Shown: positions 7,180 to 13,674, counted from the first letter of the stretch. The stretch: 13,764 bases of DNA from CAYGZA01 sp964354135 (GCA_964354135.1 CAYGZA010000179.1:1-13764), one strand, 5' to 3'. Translations and numbers: made by a program. The notes: generated by a model not told the origin, from the sequence alone.

Positions 7180-9411
7180 TCATCGCGGCAGGATCTCGAA
7201 CAGGGCGACGTCCAGCGGCCCCAAGAGGGGCGTCGCAAGACGGCCATCGGCCGCCGACAGCTCGAGGGTGCGGACCGGCTTGCCGCCGCCGTCGTAGCAG
7301 CGGACCTCGTACTTGCCGGACGGCGACGCCGCACGGCCTTGCGCCACTCCGGGAGGGCGAGGCTCCTGCCGAGCCGCACTCGAGGTCGCAGGTCCCGTGT
7401 TCTTACTCGGCTCGGCAGGAGCCTCGCCCTCCCGCAATCGAGAAACTCCCTTCAGCCACGGCCGCGGGTCGCAGCGTAGCGCGATCTCCCGCTTGGCACC
7501 GCGGTTGACGACGACGACCAGCGCCTTGTCCGGCAGCACGTAGCCGGCGACCACCGCGTCGGGGCACGGCTCGCGCAGGATGCACTCCGCCACCAGCGTC
7601 CCTTCCACGAAGTACGCCAGGAACTGCCGGCGGAGCTTGGCGCACTGCTTCAGCGCGGCGCTCAACTCCCGGTGGGAGGCAATCCAGTCGGTGCCGTTCG
7701 CGCCGTCCGGCTTGCGGGGCTGGACGTTGACGTAGCGGTTCGTTGCGAAAGCGTACTTGACTTCCTCCGCCGACGTGTCCACGTTCAGGTTCACCCGCGG
7801 CGTCGGAAAAACGCTCGTGACCGGCTCGCACGGGCGCATCATCCCCCAGTTCCACGTGAAATCGAGGTAATCGCACGAGACTTCCACCGCGTTGAGTTCC
7901 TCGGCGGAGAAGGTCGACTGCGGATCGCGCCGGCGCGAATGCCCGCGGATCTCGCGGGTCAGCGTGAGCACGTTCGGCTCGGGCGGCTCGATGAAGTACT
8001 GGTCCCACGACAAAGACGGGATGCCCATGTCCACGAGCCGCTTGCACGAATCGAGCACCTCTTGCCGCCAGACCGGATGGCGGGTGCTGATCTGGGCGCA
8101 GCGATACTGCCCGGCATAGGGCGGATTGAAGCGCGGGATGAACTCCGGGTGGTAGGTCCAGCCGTCCTGCCCCACCTTCACGCCGTAGCGGGCCGCGGTC
8201 TTCTCCCTGGCGTTGCAGACGCTGATGAAAGGGGCCACGTTCACGCCCAGCTTCTTGCACTCGGCGACCGCGCGGACCAGGCCCTCGTCGCCGCCGAGGT
8301 GCTTGTGGAACGCGGGCAGCGGAAGGAGGAAATACTCGTGGCATCCCCAGAGGACCATCTCGTCCAGGCCGTGCTCCTTGCTCTCGGCCGCCAGCTTCAC
8401 CAAGTCGGCAAAGGTCCAATTGGCGTCCTGCGGGTCGTCGGGGTAGCTGCGGGAAAGCCACACGGTGCGGAATCCCAGGCCGTCGCGCACGTGGCTCGGC
8501 TGCGAGACAACGCGATTCATGTTCTGGCGGACCCAGGCGCGGTAGGGCTCGATCCCCTTGGCCCAGCCGGCCTCGTGCGGGGTGAGCCAGTAAACGGGGC
8601 TTTGCCACGTGGCGCCGGAAGGGATGCTCGCACTGTGCGCGACCGCCAGGCGGAGCTTCTTGTCGTTCGTGCGGAGTTGCACCAGCACGGTCATCGGCGG
8701 CTGGAGGCCCCAGGTCCGCTCGAACAGGCTCAGCCCGCCGCGGAGTCCGCCAAGGTCCAGCCAGCGGATAATCATCGGGCTATAAAGCCCGGCGGCGGTA
8801 TACGCGGCGACGGCCGGGTTGCCCACGAAGGGGTCGGGGGCCGACGGCGTGAGACTCGCAAACGGCTTGACGCCGATGCCGCCGCTGCGGAACTCCGTCT
8901 GCTCGGGTCCGGCCGTCGGCAGCAGGCCGACGAGATCGGGAAACAGGACCTGGGTGACGGGCTTGCCGGAGCGGTTCTCAACCGCACACTGGATGGCGAC
9001 CGACCTTCCATCCGGCGCGGCCTGAAACGTGGCCGTGACGGCGACCGATCCCGTCAAGGCGGGCGCCGGCTTGTCGCCGCCGAGCCGGTCCCAACGGACG
9101 ATCACCCGATCGGCCGATTTCGTCAGCTTTGCCTGGCTGCTGAACCGGGGAGCCAGCCGCGGCACTGCGGCCTTGTCCACCCCCACGGCCAGCTCGCAGA
9201 TGCCCGCGGCGTCCGGCGCTGCGTCGAGGATCGTGCCGGGGCCGGCGTGCGCAAGCCGCAGAACGCCGCCGGTCTTGGCGTCGAGCACGATCTCCAGGCC
9301 GTTCAGGTTGACCGCGACGGCGGGGGATTCACCACGGAGGCCGGGGGACTCACCACGGAGGCACGGAGAGCACAGAGAAGACAAGAAAACGGCCGCAGAG
9401 ATGATTCGCAC
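7180..9411 (-). CDS. Secreted glycoside-hydrolase-like protein with beta N-domain and TIM barrel (gene A)
   Basis: About 743 residues. Residues 32-290 form a beta-rich domain (LNGLEIVLDAKTGGVLRLAH, VLFPDLVGLLP) shared with gene B next door. About 310-560 look like a TIM barrel: FRTVWLSRSYPDD, DEMVLWGCHEY, NVAPFISVCN, and SLSWDQYFIEPPEP, whose D470 is a plausible catalytic acid. A C-terminal beta domain follows. This resembles planctomycete/verrucomicrobial glycosidase-like proteins, perhaps DUF6259, but I cannot assign a GH family or substrate. I choose GTG at 9411, followed by RIISAAVFLSSLC as signal core, since no in-frame ATG exists near it and the upstream frame is arginine/lysine-rich low complexity overlapping B. 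This start lies inside repeat R3. Residues about 659-687 are encoded by the in-frame R2 repeat. It is probably co-transcribed with the symporter and GH36. Confidence 0.75.
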   Translation of the reverse strand: MRIISAAVFLSSLCSPCLRGESPGLRGESPAVAVNLNGLEIVLDAKTGGVLRLAHAGPGTILDAAPDAAGICELAVGVDKAAVPRLAPRFSSQAKLTKSADRVIVRWDRLGGDKPAPALTGSVAVTATFQAAPDGRSVAIQCAVENRSGKPVTQVLFPDLVGLLPTAGPEQTEFRSGGIGVKPFASLTPSAPDPFVGNPAVAAYTAAGLYSPMIIRWLDLGGLRGGLSLFERTWGLQPPMTVLVQLRTNDKKLRLAVAHSASIPSGATWQSPVYWLTPHEAGWAKGIEPYRAWVRQNMNRVVSQPSHVRDGLGFRTVWLSRSYPDDPQDANWTFADLVKLAAESKEHGLDEMVLWGCHEYFLLPLPAFHKHLGGDEGLVRAVAECKKLGVNVAPFISVCNAREKTAARYGVKVGQDGWTYHPEFIPRFNPPYAGQYRCAQISTRHPVWRQEVLDSCKRLVDMGIPSLSWDQYFIEPPEPNVLTLTREIRGHSRRRDPQSTFSAEELNAVEVSCDYLDFTWNWGMMRPCEPVTSVFPTPRVNLNVDTSAEEVKYAFATNRYVNVQPRKPDGANGTDWIASHRELSAALKQCAKLRRQFLAYFVEGTLVAECILREPCPDAVVAGYVLPDKALVVVVNRGAKREIALRCDPRPWLKGVSRLREGEAPAEPSKNTGPATSSAARQEPRPPGVAQGRAASPSGKYEVRCYDGGGKPVRTLELSAADGRLATPLLGPLDVALFEILPR
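7351..7433. repeat. 83-bp inverted-repeat element R2, inserted in frame in gene A
   Basis: Perfect 26-bp inverted arms lie at 7351-7376 (starting GGGAGGGCGAGGCTCC) and 7408-7433 (ending GGAGCCTCGCCCTCCC), around a 31-base centre. On the minus strand the element encodes REGEAPAEPSKNTGPATSS and then AARQEPRPPG. The reading frame of gene A stays open through it. There is no transposase, so it is a non-autonomous or REP-like element. No convincing target duplication is seen; GGGAGT occurs near both sides but is ambiguous. The encoded peptide is one I recall seeing repeatedly in planctomycete proteins. Confidence 0.88.
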
Positions 9412-9503
9412 TTCTCTTCCCCCCTTCTTCCTTGTTCCTTCTTCCTTCTTCCTTGTTCCTTCCTTCTTTCTCCGTGTCCTCCGTGCCTCCGTGGTGAATC
9501 CCC
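9322..9503. repeat. Inverted-repeat element R3 (CACGGAGGCACGGAG type) at the A/B junction
   Basis: The left arm begins GGGGATTCACCACGGAGG (9323-9340). A partial duplicate of it follows (GGGGGACTCACCACGGAGG, 9343-9361), then CACGGAGAGCACAGAGAAG. The right arm at about 9468-9503 is the complement, ending GCCTCCGTGGTGAATCCCC. The centre holds a pyrimidine tract with two identical 17-base units, CTTCTTCCTTGTTCCTT at 9424-9440 and 9445-9461. The element begins just past the stop of truncated gene B (9515) and overlaps the 5' end of gene A. No transposase is encoded. On the minus strand its purine-rich centre lies just upstream of the proposed GTG start and contains Shine-Dalgarno-like AAGG motifs. 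Confidence 0.85.
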
Positions 9504-9514
9504 TCCCGCGAGAT

Positions 9515-10531
9515 TCACTTGCGTTTCTCCTGCTCCGCGACCCAGGCGCGGTACGGGGCGTTGGCCTCGGACCAGCCCTGCGTGTACGGCGTGAGCCAGT
9601 ACTCGCAGCTTTCCCAGGTCGCGCCGCGGCGGAGGTCGACATAGTGGGAACACATCATCCGCATCCGTCCGGTCCGCTCCTGGTATTGGAGCATGACGAC
9701 CGGCTCGGCATCCCAAACCCAGCGTTTCGGGAAGAAGGCGAAGCCGGCCTTCTCCGTGCCGAAGAGCATCCAGCGGCCGACCATCATGGGGTCCTTGCCG
9801 CTGGAGCGGAACTCGGCGAACGTGGAGTTCACGGCGTAGAACTGGTCCGTCGCCGGCTTGGCCAGGGCCACGAACGGCTTCAGGGCCGCGCCGCCCGGCC
9901 CGCCGCTGCGGAACTCGGTCGCCGCCTCCCCGCCGAAGGGCACCAGCCCCAGAAAGTCGGGAAAGAGGACCTGCCGGATCGGGTTAGCCGAATGATTTGC
10001 GATCCGGCAGGTCATGATGATCGATTTGCCGTCGGGCGCCGCTTTGAGAGTCACGGTGGCCGAGACTTCGCCCGGCACCTGGGCGAACGTGCGGCTGGCC
10101 CCGAGTTGGTCCCAGTGGATCGCGAGCTGGCCGTCGGACCTGGCGATCTTTGCCCCGCGCGAGAACCGCGAGGCCAACCGCAGCGGCTCGAAACGCTCGA
10201 CGGGATAGGCCAGATCGAGGATGCTTGCCGCATCGGGCGCGGCGTCGAGAAAGGTCCCCGGCCCGGGGTGCGAAAGCCGCAGAATGCTGCCGGACTGCGG
10301 GTCAAGGACGATCTCCAGGCCGTGCAGCGTCGCCGCGACGGTACGGTCGGGCGTCTCGTCGGCTCCCTCCGCCCGCGCCGAGAGCCACGCGGCAGTGGCC
10401 GGAAGGCAAACCGCCAAAAGCACCGCGCACGGGAGCCGCCGCCCGGAAGACTTCCAAAGTCTTGGAGACTTCGGAAGTCCCGGCGTCCGGAGAACCGAAG
10501 TCAACCCGACGCAAGCTGCGTCGTTTCTCAT
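9515..10531 (-). CDS. Secreted beta-domain protein, truncated paralog of gene A (gene B)
   Basis: 338 residues. From residue 68 it is collinear with the N-terminal domain of gene A: HGLEIVLDPQSG against NGLEIVLDAKTG, PGTFLDAAPDAA against PGTILDAAPDAA, QVLFPDFLGLVP against QVLFPDLVGLLP, EFRSGG, and GATWESCEYWLTPYTQGW against GATWQSPVYWLTPHEAGW. It stops at YRAWVAEQEKRK, just where the barrel begins in A, so the presumed catalytic half is missing. ATG at 10531 has GGAG eight bases upstream. The signal core (CAVLLAVCLPATAAWL, 35-50, cleavage perhaps after ARA) follows a long n-region, of which GLPKSPRLWKS (18-28) is encoded by repeat R1. It may be a decaying pseudogene or a stand-alone beta-domain binding protein. 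The open frame and intact signal leave both possible. Confidence 0.75.
   Translation of the reverse strand: MRNDAACVGLTSVLRTPGLPKSPRLWKSSGRRLPCAVLLAVCLPATAAWLSARAEGADETPDRTVAATLHGLEIVLDPQSGSILRLSHPGPGTFLDAAPDAASILDLAYPVERFEPLRLASRFSRGAKIARSDGQLAIHWDQLGASRTFAQVPGEVSATVTLKAAPDGKSIIMTCRIANHSANPIRQVLFPDFLGLVPFGGEAATEFRSGGPGGAALKPFVALAKPATDQFYAVNSTFAEFRSSGKDPMMVGRWMLFGTEKAGFAFFPKRWVWDAEPVVMLQYQERTGRMRMMCSHYVDLRRGATWESCEYWLTPYTQGWSEANAPYRAWVAEQEKRK
10449..10479 (+). repeat. 31-bp palindromic repeat R1, copy 2 (inside gene B)
   Basis: GACTTCCAAAGTCT-TGG-AGACTTCGGAAGTC: 14-base arms with a single mismatch around a TGG loop. It lies in the coding sequence of gene B between its start codon and the hydrophobic signal core, and on the minus strand it reads as GLPKSPRLWKS. 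It differs from copy 3 at two positions, one in each arm. Confidence 0.88.
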
Positions 10532-10655
10532 TGCCGCCGCTCCATGAGCAAAGAGGGAAACCCCGGGCGCCCTTGTCCAGCGGCGGCCATGATACCGGAC
10601 CGCTCCACCGAAAGCAAACCCACGGGCACCAAAGAGTCCGGTAAGGAGTGTGGCG

Positions 10656-11762
10656 CTAGCCGCCAAGCGCTTCGCGATAGACGGCCAGCGTCGCTTCGAC
10701 CATCCGGTCCGCGGTGAAGTACCGCTCGGCCCGCTCTCGGGCCCGCCGGCCCAATGCGGCACCCTTCGCCGGGGACTCCAGGGCGGCGAGGATCGCCTCG
10801 GTCAGGGCCCGGGCGTCCCGCGGCGGCGCCATCCAGGCGACCGGCTCCGCGTCGGCAGTGGGGCCCACCAACTCGGGAATGCCGCCGGCAGTGGTCGTGA
10901 CGATGGGCCGGGCGGCCAGCATGGCGTCGATCAAGGTGGAGCAAAGCCCCTCGGTGTGGGACGGCAGGACGAACAAATCCGCGGCAAGGATCAGGTCGGG
11001 CACGTCCTCGCGGTAGCCGAGAAAACGGACCCTCCGGTCGATTCCCAACCGCAACGCCCGGGCGGAGAGGGCATCGAGCAGCTCGCCGTCGCCGGCCAGA
11101 ACCGCGACCGCCCGCGGATGGCGTGCGAAGACCGCCGGCAATGCTTCCAGCAGATAGGCGTGCCCTTTGCAGTCGGTCAGCTTGGCAACGGTAAGGAGCA
11201 GGGGCTCGTCGTCGGAGATCCCTAGTGTCTGCCGTCCCCGCCGGCGATCGCCCGCGGCCATCCGCGCCGGATCGACCCCGTCGTACACGACGCGAAGGCG
11301 GTGATCGGCAAGCCCGCAGGCCCGGCACAATTCGGCCGCCGCACGGGAAACGCAAACCACGCGATCGGCAAACAGGCGATAGTGGAACCTGCGGCGGAGT
11401 GGAAAGCCGACGCGGCGCGACGCAATCCGCGCCGGGATCGGCAGCCCGAAGGAGGCCAGTCCGGCCGTAGCCAGGGCGTGAGAGTCGTTATGGTGGAGCA
11501 CGTCGGGCCGGAGCCGCCGCAATTGCCGGCGAAGGCGCCAAAGGGCCACCGGACTCCGCCCCCGGCCGCCCATGGGGATCACCTCGATCTGCGGCGCTGC
11601 CAGCCGCCGGGCCAGCTCCCCGTCCGCCCGGGCAAAGACGACCGAGCGGTGGCCGCGACGCGCCAGACCAATGGCCAGCAGGCGGATCTGCTCCTCTCCG
11701 CCGCCCCAGCCCTTGTTGCTGGAGACCAGCGCGACGGTCCATCCGCGCGGCGACGCAGACAT
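10656..11762 (-). CDS. GT4-type glycosyltransferase
   Basis: 368 residues, standard length for a GT-B fold glycosyltransferase family 4 protein. The N-domain shows the glycine-rich loop NKGWGGGEEQIRLLA (16-30). The C-domain shows LLLTVAKLTDCKGHAYLLEA (about 188-207), VLAGDGE, RVRFLGYREDVPDLILAADLFVLPS and then HTEGLCSTLIDAM. There E271 and D279 hold the E-x7-E positions, the second being Asp. The protein should move a sugar from a nucleotide-sugar donor to a lipid, glycan or protein at the cytoplasmic face of the membrane; no acceptor can be inferred. ATG at 11762 has AAGGAG eleven bases upstream. It lies 124 bases upstream of gene B on the same strand, so shared transcription is possible but its role differs from the catabolic genes that follow. 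Confidence 0.88.
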   Translation of the reverse strand: MSASPRGWTVALVSSNKGWGGGEEQIRLLAIGLARRGHRSVVFARADGELARRLAAPQIEVIPMGGRGRSPVALWRLRRQLRRLRPDVLHHNDSHALATAGLASFGLPIPARIASRRVGFPLRRRFHYRLFADRVVCVSRAAAELCRACGLADHRLRVVYDGVDPARMAAGDRRRGRQTLGISDDEPLLLTVAKLTDCKGHAYLLEALPAVFARHPRAVAVLAGDGELLDALSARALRLGIDRRVRFLGYREDVPDLILAADLFVLPSHTEGLCSTLIDAMLAARPIVTTTAGGIPELVGPTADAEPVAWMAPPRDARALTEAILAALESPAKGAALGRRARERAERYFTADRMVEATLAVYREALGG

Positions 11763-11952
11763 CGGGTCGAGGTCTCCTTCCCGCGGATGCCGGCAGCCGG
11801 ACGACTACCGGCCGACAATCCGCCACGGCACGTCTATCCCACTGGCGAACCCACGGCTGACCATGATACAGGTGGCGACGGGGAGGCAAAAGGACCAACC
11901 TTGGCCACGGCCCCAGGGGTTCCACTCGGCGCGGCAAGGCCGCAGCCAGACG

Positions 11953-11983
11953 GACTTCCGAAGTCTTGGAGACTTCGGACGTC
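11953..11983 (+). repeat. 31-bp palindromic repeat R1, copy 3
   Basis: GACTTCCGAAGTCT-TGG-AGACTTCGGACGTC. The arms pair over 14 bases with one mismatch. It is the only one of the three copies lying wholly in intergenic DNA. Confidence 0.88.
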
Positions 11984-12024
11984 TTCGCGCATACCGGGAT
12001 CGGGCACCCACCCCCCTTGATAGC

Positions 12025-12047
12025 GGGATGCCCCCGGGGGATTCCCC
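12025..12047. repeat. Imperfect GC-rich palindrome
   Basis: The perfect core CCCCCGGGGG (12031-12040) is flanked by GGGATG and ATTCCCC, giving a roughly 22-base imperfect dyad about 110 bases upstream of the AlgH start. It could be an operator or another small repeat; there is only one copy in the window. Confidence 0.4.
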
Positions 12048-12153
12048 AGGGCACACTCCGTTTGGTAGAATCAGAGTATAGGAGGGAGGCGAAGCCGGAT
12101 CGCGGGATCTTGTCCCCCGTGCCATCGCCTTCGGAGCTTGGGGTGAAACACCG

Positions 12154-12705
12154 ATGGAGTCACTCAAGGGCCATTTCCTCGTGGCGTCCTCCCACCTGCT
12201 CGATCCGAACTTCGTCCGGACGGTGGTGCTGCTGGTACACCACACCGATCAAGGGGCGTTCGGCGTGGTGCTCAATCGGCCCGCCGATCGGACGATCGCC
12301 CAACTCTGGGAGAAAGTCGGGGAGTCTCCCTGCGAATGCCAAGAGCCGTTCTACGTGGGCGGGCCGGTGTCCGGGCCGTTGATGGCCATTCACAACCACC
12401 CCTCGCTGGCGGAGCTGGAGATCGTCCCGGGGCTGTATTTTGCCGCCCAACGCGACAACCTGGAGAAGCTCATCCAACAGCAGGAGCACGCTTTCCGCGT
12501 CTTCGTGGGTCACTCCGGTTGGGGAGGAGGACAACTTGAGAACGAGTTGGCCCAAGGAGCCTGGCTCACCACCCCCGCCACGCCGGACTACGTTTTCTAC
12601 GATGAGGTGGACCTGTGGAAGAGGGTGACCCAGCAGATCGGCCGCTCGATGCTCCAGGACATGCTCAAGCTCAAGGGGATGCCCAAAGACGCGGGACTCA
12701 ACTGA
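12154..12705 (+). CDS. YqgE/AlgH family protein (UPF0301, DUF179)
   Basis: 183 residues, close to the family's usual length. The family signature is clear: GHFLVASSHLLDPNFVRTVV at 6-25, GAFGVVLNRPAD, FYVGGPV near 66-72, and FRVFVGHSGWGGGQLENELA followed by GAWLTTPATPDYVF. The molecular function of this cytoplasmic family is not established; AlgH was named after an alginate-regulation phenotype in Pseudomonas. GGGGTG eight bases before the ATG at 12154 supports the start. The gene is alone on its strand here and converges on the NagB-like gene, with only 36 bases between stops, holding a G-quadruplex motif. Confidence 0.93.
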   Translation: MESLKGHFLVASSHLLDPNFVRTVVLLVHHTDQGAFGVVLNRPADRTIAQLWEKVGESPCECQEPFYVGGPVSGPLMAIHNHPSLAELEIVPGLYFAAQRDNLEKLIQQQEHAFRVFVGHSGWGGGQLENELAQGAWLTTPATPDYVFYDEVDLWKRVTQQIGRSMLQDMLKLKGMPKDAGLN

Positions 12706-12707
12706 CG

Positions 12708-12738
12708 CCCCGAATCCCCGCCCCGAACCCCAAACCCC
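12708..12738 (-). other. Five-run G-quadruplex motif between convergent genes
   Basis: The minus strand carries five runs of four G with loops TTT, TTC, C and ATTC (plus-strand C runs at 12708-12711, 12716-12719, 12721-12724, 12728-12731 and 12735-12738). This fits the strict four-run G4 rule with one run to spare. It starts three bases after the minus-strand stop (12742) and occupies nearly all of the gap between the two stops. RNA of the NagB-like gene would be G-rich here and could fold; AlgH RNA would be C-rich. Confidence 0.75.
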
Positions 12739-12741
12739 TAC

Positions 12742-13674
12742 TCAGTGCATTTCCGCCTCCACCGCGCCGATGCCCGGCCGGTAGAAGTTGAACTGCACAT
12801 TGGGATGGCCGGCCAACAGCGACATCGGGACCGAAGAGTCGGGGATCTTCTGCGCGATCATGAGGGTGGTCAGGCGCATGCCGAAGGGATTGTCGTGGGT
12901 CCCGGCCTGCCAGATGGAGACCTTCTCGGCCTTCCACGTCTCGACCGGGCCGACGGTGGCCGCCTTCATCGGCACCAGTGCGACCTGCCCGCCGCCGGAG
13001 GTCCGGGCGTTTTGGATGATCGTCATGGGGTGCAGCTCGGTGACGCGGGTGGTGAGCTTGCGGTACTCTTCCGGAGGCGGCGGCTCGTCCTTCCAGCGGC
13101 CCTTGCGCCGCGGGGGGTCGTTGAAGGCCCAGTGCTTCACCTCGCCCTGCCCACCCTGCATCACGGCACAACGGATCCGGTCGTACGTTTTGGAGTAGGC
13201 CCTCAGGTCGCCGGTGGGGAAGTGGAGGTGCGAGTCCGGCATCCGCAGCCGGGGCTTGATCCGCTTGAAGCAGAACTCCATGTCGGCCCGGGCGAAGCTC
13301 AACGGGTGCGTGACCGGCACCGGGTTCCCTTCCGGATCGACCCACTCGTCCATGCCCCAGAAATGGGCGCTCCGGACGTCCAGCTCCAGGTCGTTCACCA
13401 GCCGGGCAACCAGCGGGAGTTGCTCCGTCGGGCCGATCGGACCGCAGAGGCCCACCGGGTTGTCGCCGGTCGATTGTTTCCAGGCGGTGACGTACTCCAG
13501 GGCTTCGGCCAAATAGAAATCCTCCAAGGTGTCGTACATTACCACCTTGAAGCCCGGCCGGGACAGCTTGAGCATGTCCTTGGGGGTCAGGCGTGCTGCG
13601 TCGTTGAGGATTTTGTCGTCGAGCGTCGTGTAGTCCCACCAATCGGGGGCGACTTTGCTGATCGGTCGCGGCAT
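12742..13674 (-). CDS. NagB-like (glucosamine-6-phosphate isomerase/deaminase superfamily) protein
   Basis: 310 residues, somewhat longer than typical NagB (about 266). NagB-fold markers are present: GLCGPIGPTEQLP (75-87) in place of the GSTP phosphate loop, HFWGMDEWVD (104-113), with D109 at the position of catalytic Asp72 of E. coli NagB, and QGEVKHWAFNDPP (176-188), matching the DGHIAFNEP motif. In that motif H181 is kept, but the residue two before it is Val instead of Asp, and D186 replaces Glu. A cytoplasmic sugar-phosphate isomerase/deaminase role is suggested, but chemistry may differ from NagB. The ATG at 13674 has AGGAG eight bases upstream. Its promoter is not evident in the remaining 90 bases of the window. 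Confidence 0.82.
   Translation of the reverse strand: MPRPISKVAPDWWDYTTLDDKILNDAARLTPKDMLKLSRPGFKVVMYDTLEDFYLAEALEYVTAWKQSTGDNPVGLCGPIGPTEQLPLVARLVNDLELDVRSAHFWGMDEWVDPEGNPVPVTHPLSFARADMEFCFKRIKPRLRMPDSHLHFPTGDLRAYSKTYDRIRCAVMQGGQGEVKHWAFNDPPRRKGRWKDEPPPPEEYRKLTTRVTELHPMTIIQNARTSGGGQVALVPMKAATVGPVETWKAEKVSIWQAGTHDNPFGMRLTTLMIAQKIPDSSVPMSLLAGHPNVQFNFYRPGIGAVEAEMH

Larger units (their letters stand above)
11763..12153. other. 391-base intergenic region between divergent genes
   Basis: No credible gene is seen between the glycosyltransferase (-) and the AlgH gene (+). It contains R1 copy 3 (11953-11983) and a GC-rich palindrome (12025-12047). TAGAAT at 12066-12071 is a possible -10 box for the AlgH gene but has no good -35. 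GGGGTG precedes the AlgH ATG by eight bases. Promoters for both genes must lie here or further away; the rest shows nothing I can name. Confidence 0.6.

Noticed and set aside
9424..9461. Tandem 17-base units as a CRISPR or regulatory iteron array
   Set aside because: There are only two units with a 4-base gap, in a pyrimidine tract internal to R3; no spacers, no Cas genes, no replication gene.
5565..9594. Long plus-strand open frames (5565-7508, 7672-9594) antisense to the symporter and gene A
   Set aside because: Composition is His/Asp/Arg/Glu-rich, typical of antisense shadows of GC-rich genes, and no domain or good start is visible.
9411..9642. Extension of gene A upstream to 9642, or a programmed frameshift joining B to A
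   Set aside because: The frame of A stays open through R3 into the end of B, so a +1 shift would fuse them. But the extension is low-complexity Arg/Lys sequence made by the repeat, and no clear slippery site is seen at the end of B.
9029..10717. 562-codon plus-strand open frame antisense to genes A and B
   Set aside because: It runs through R3 and the antisense of both paralogs, has no recognisable family, and is explained by codon bias on the opposite strand.
2748..11983. R1 copies as a CRISPR array
   Set aside because: The three copies are kilobases apart and not regularly spaced.
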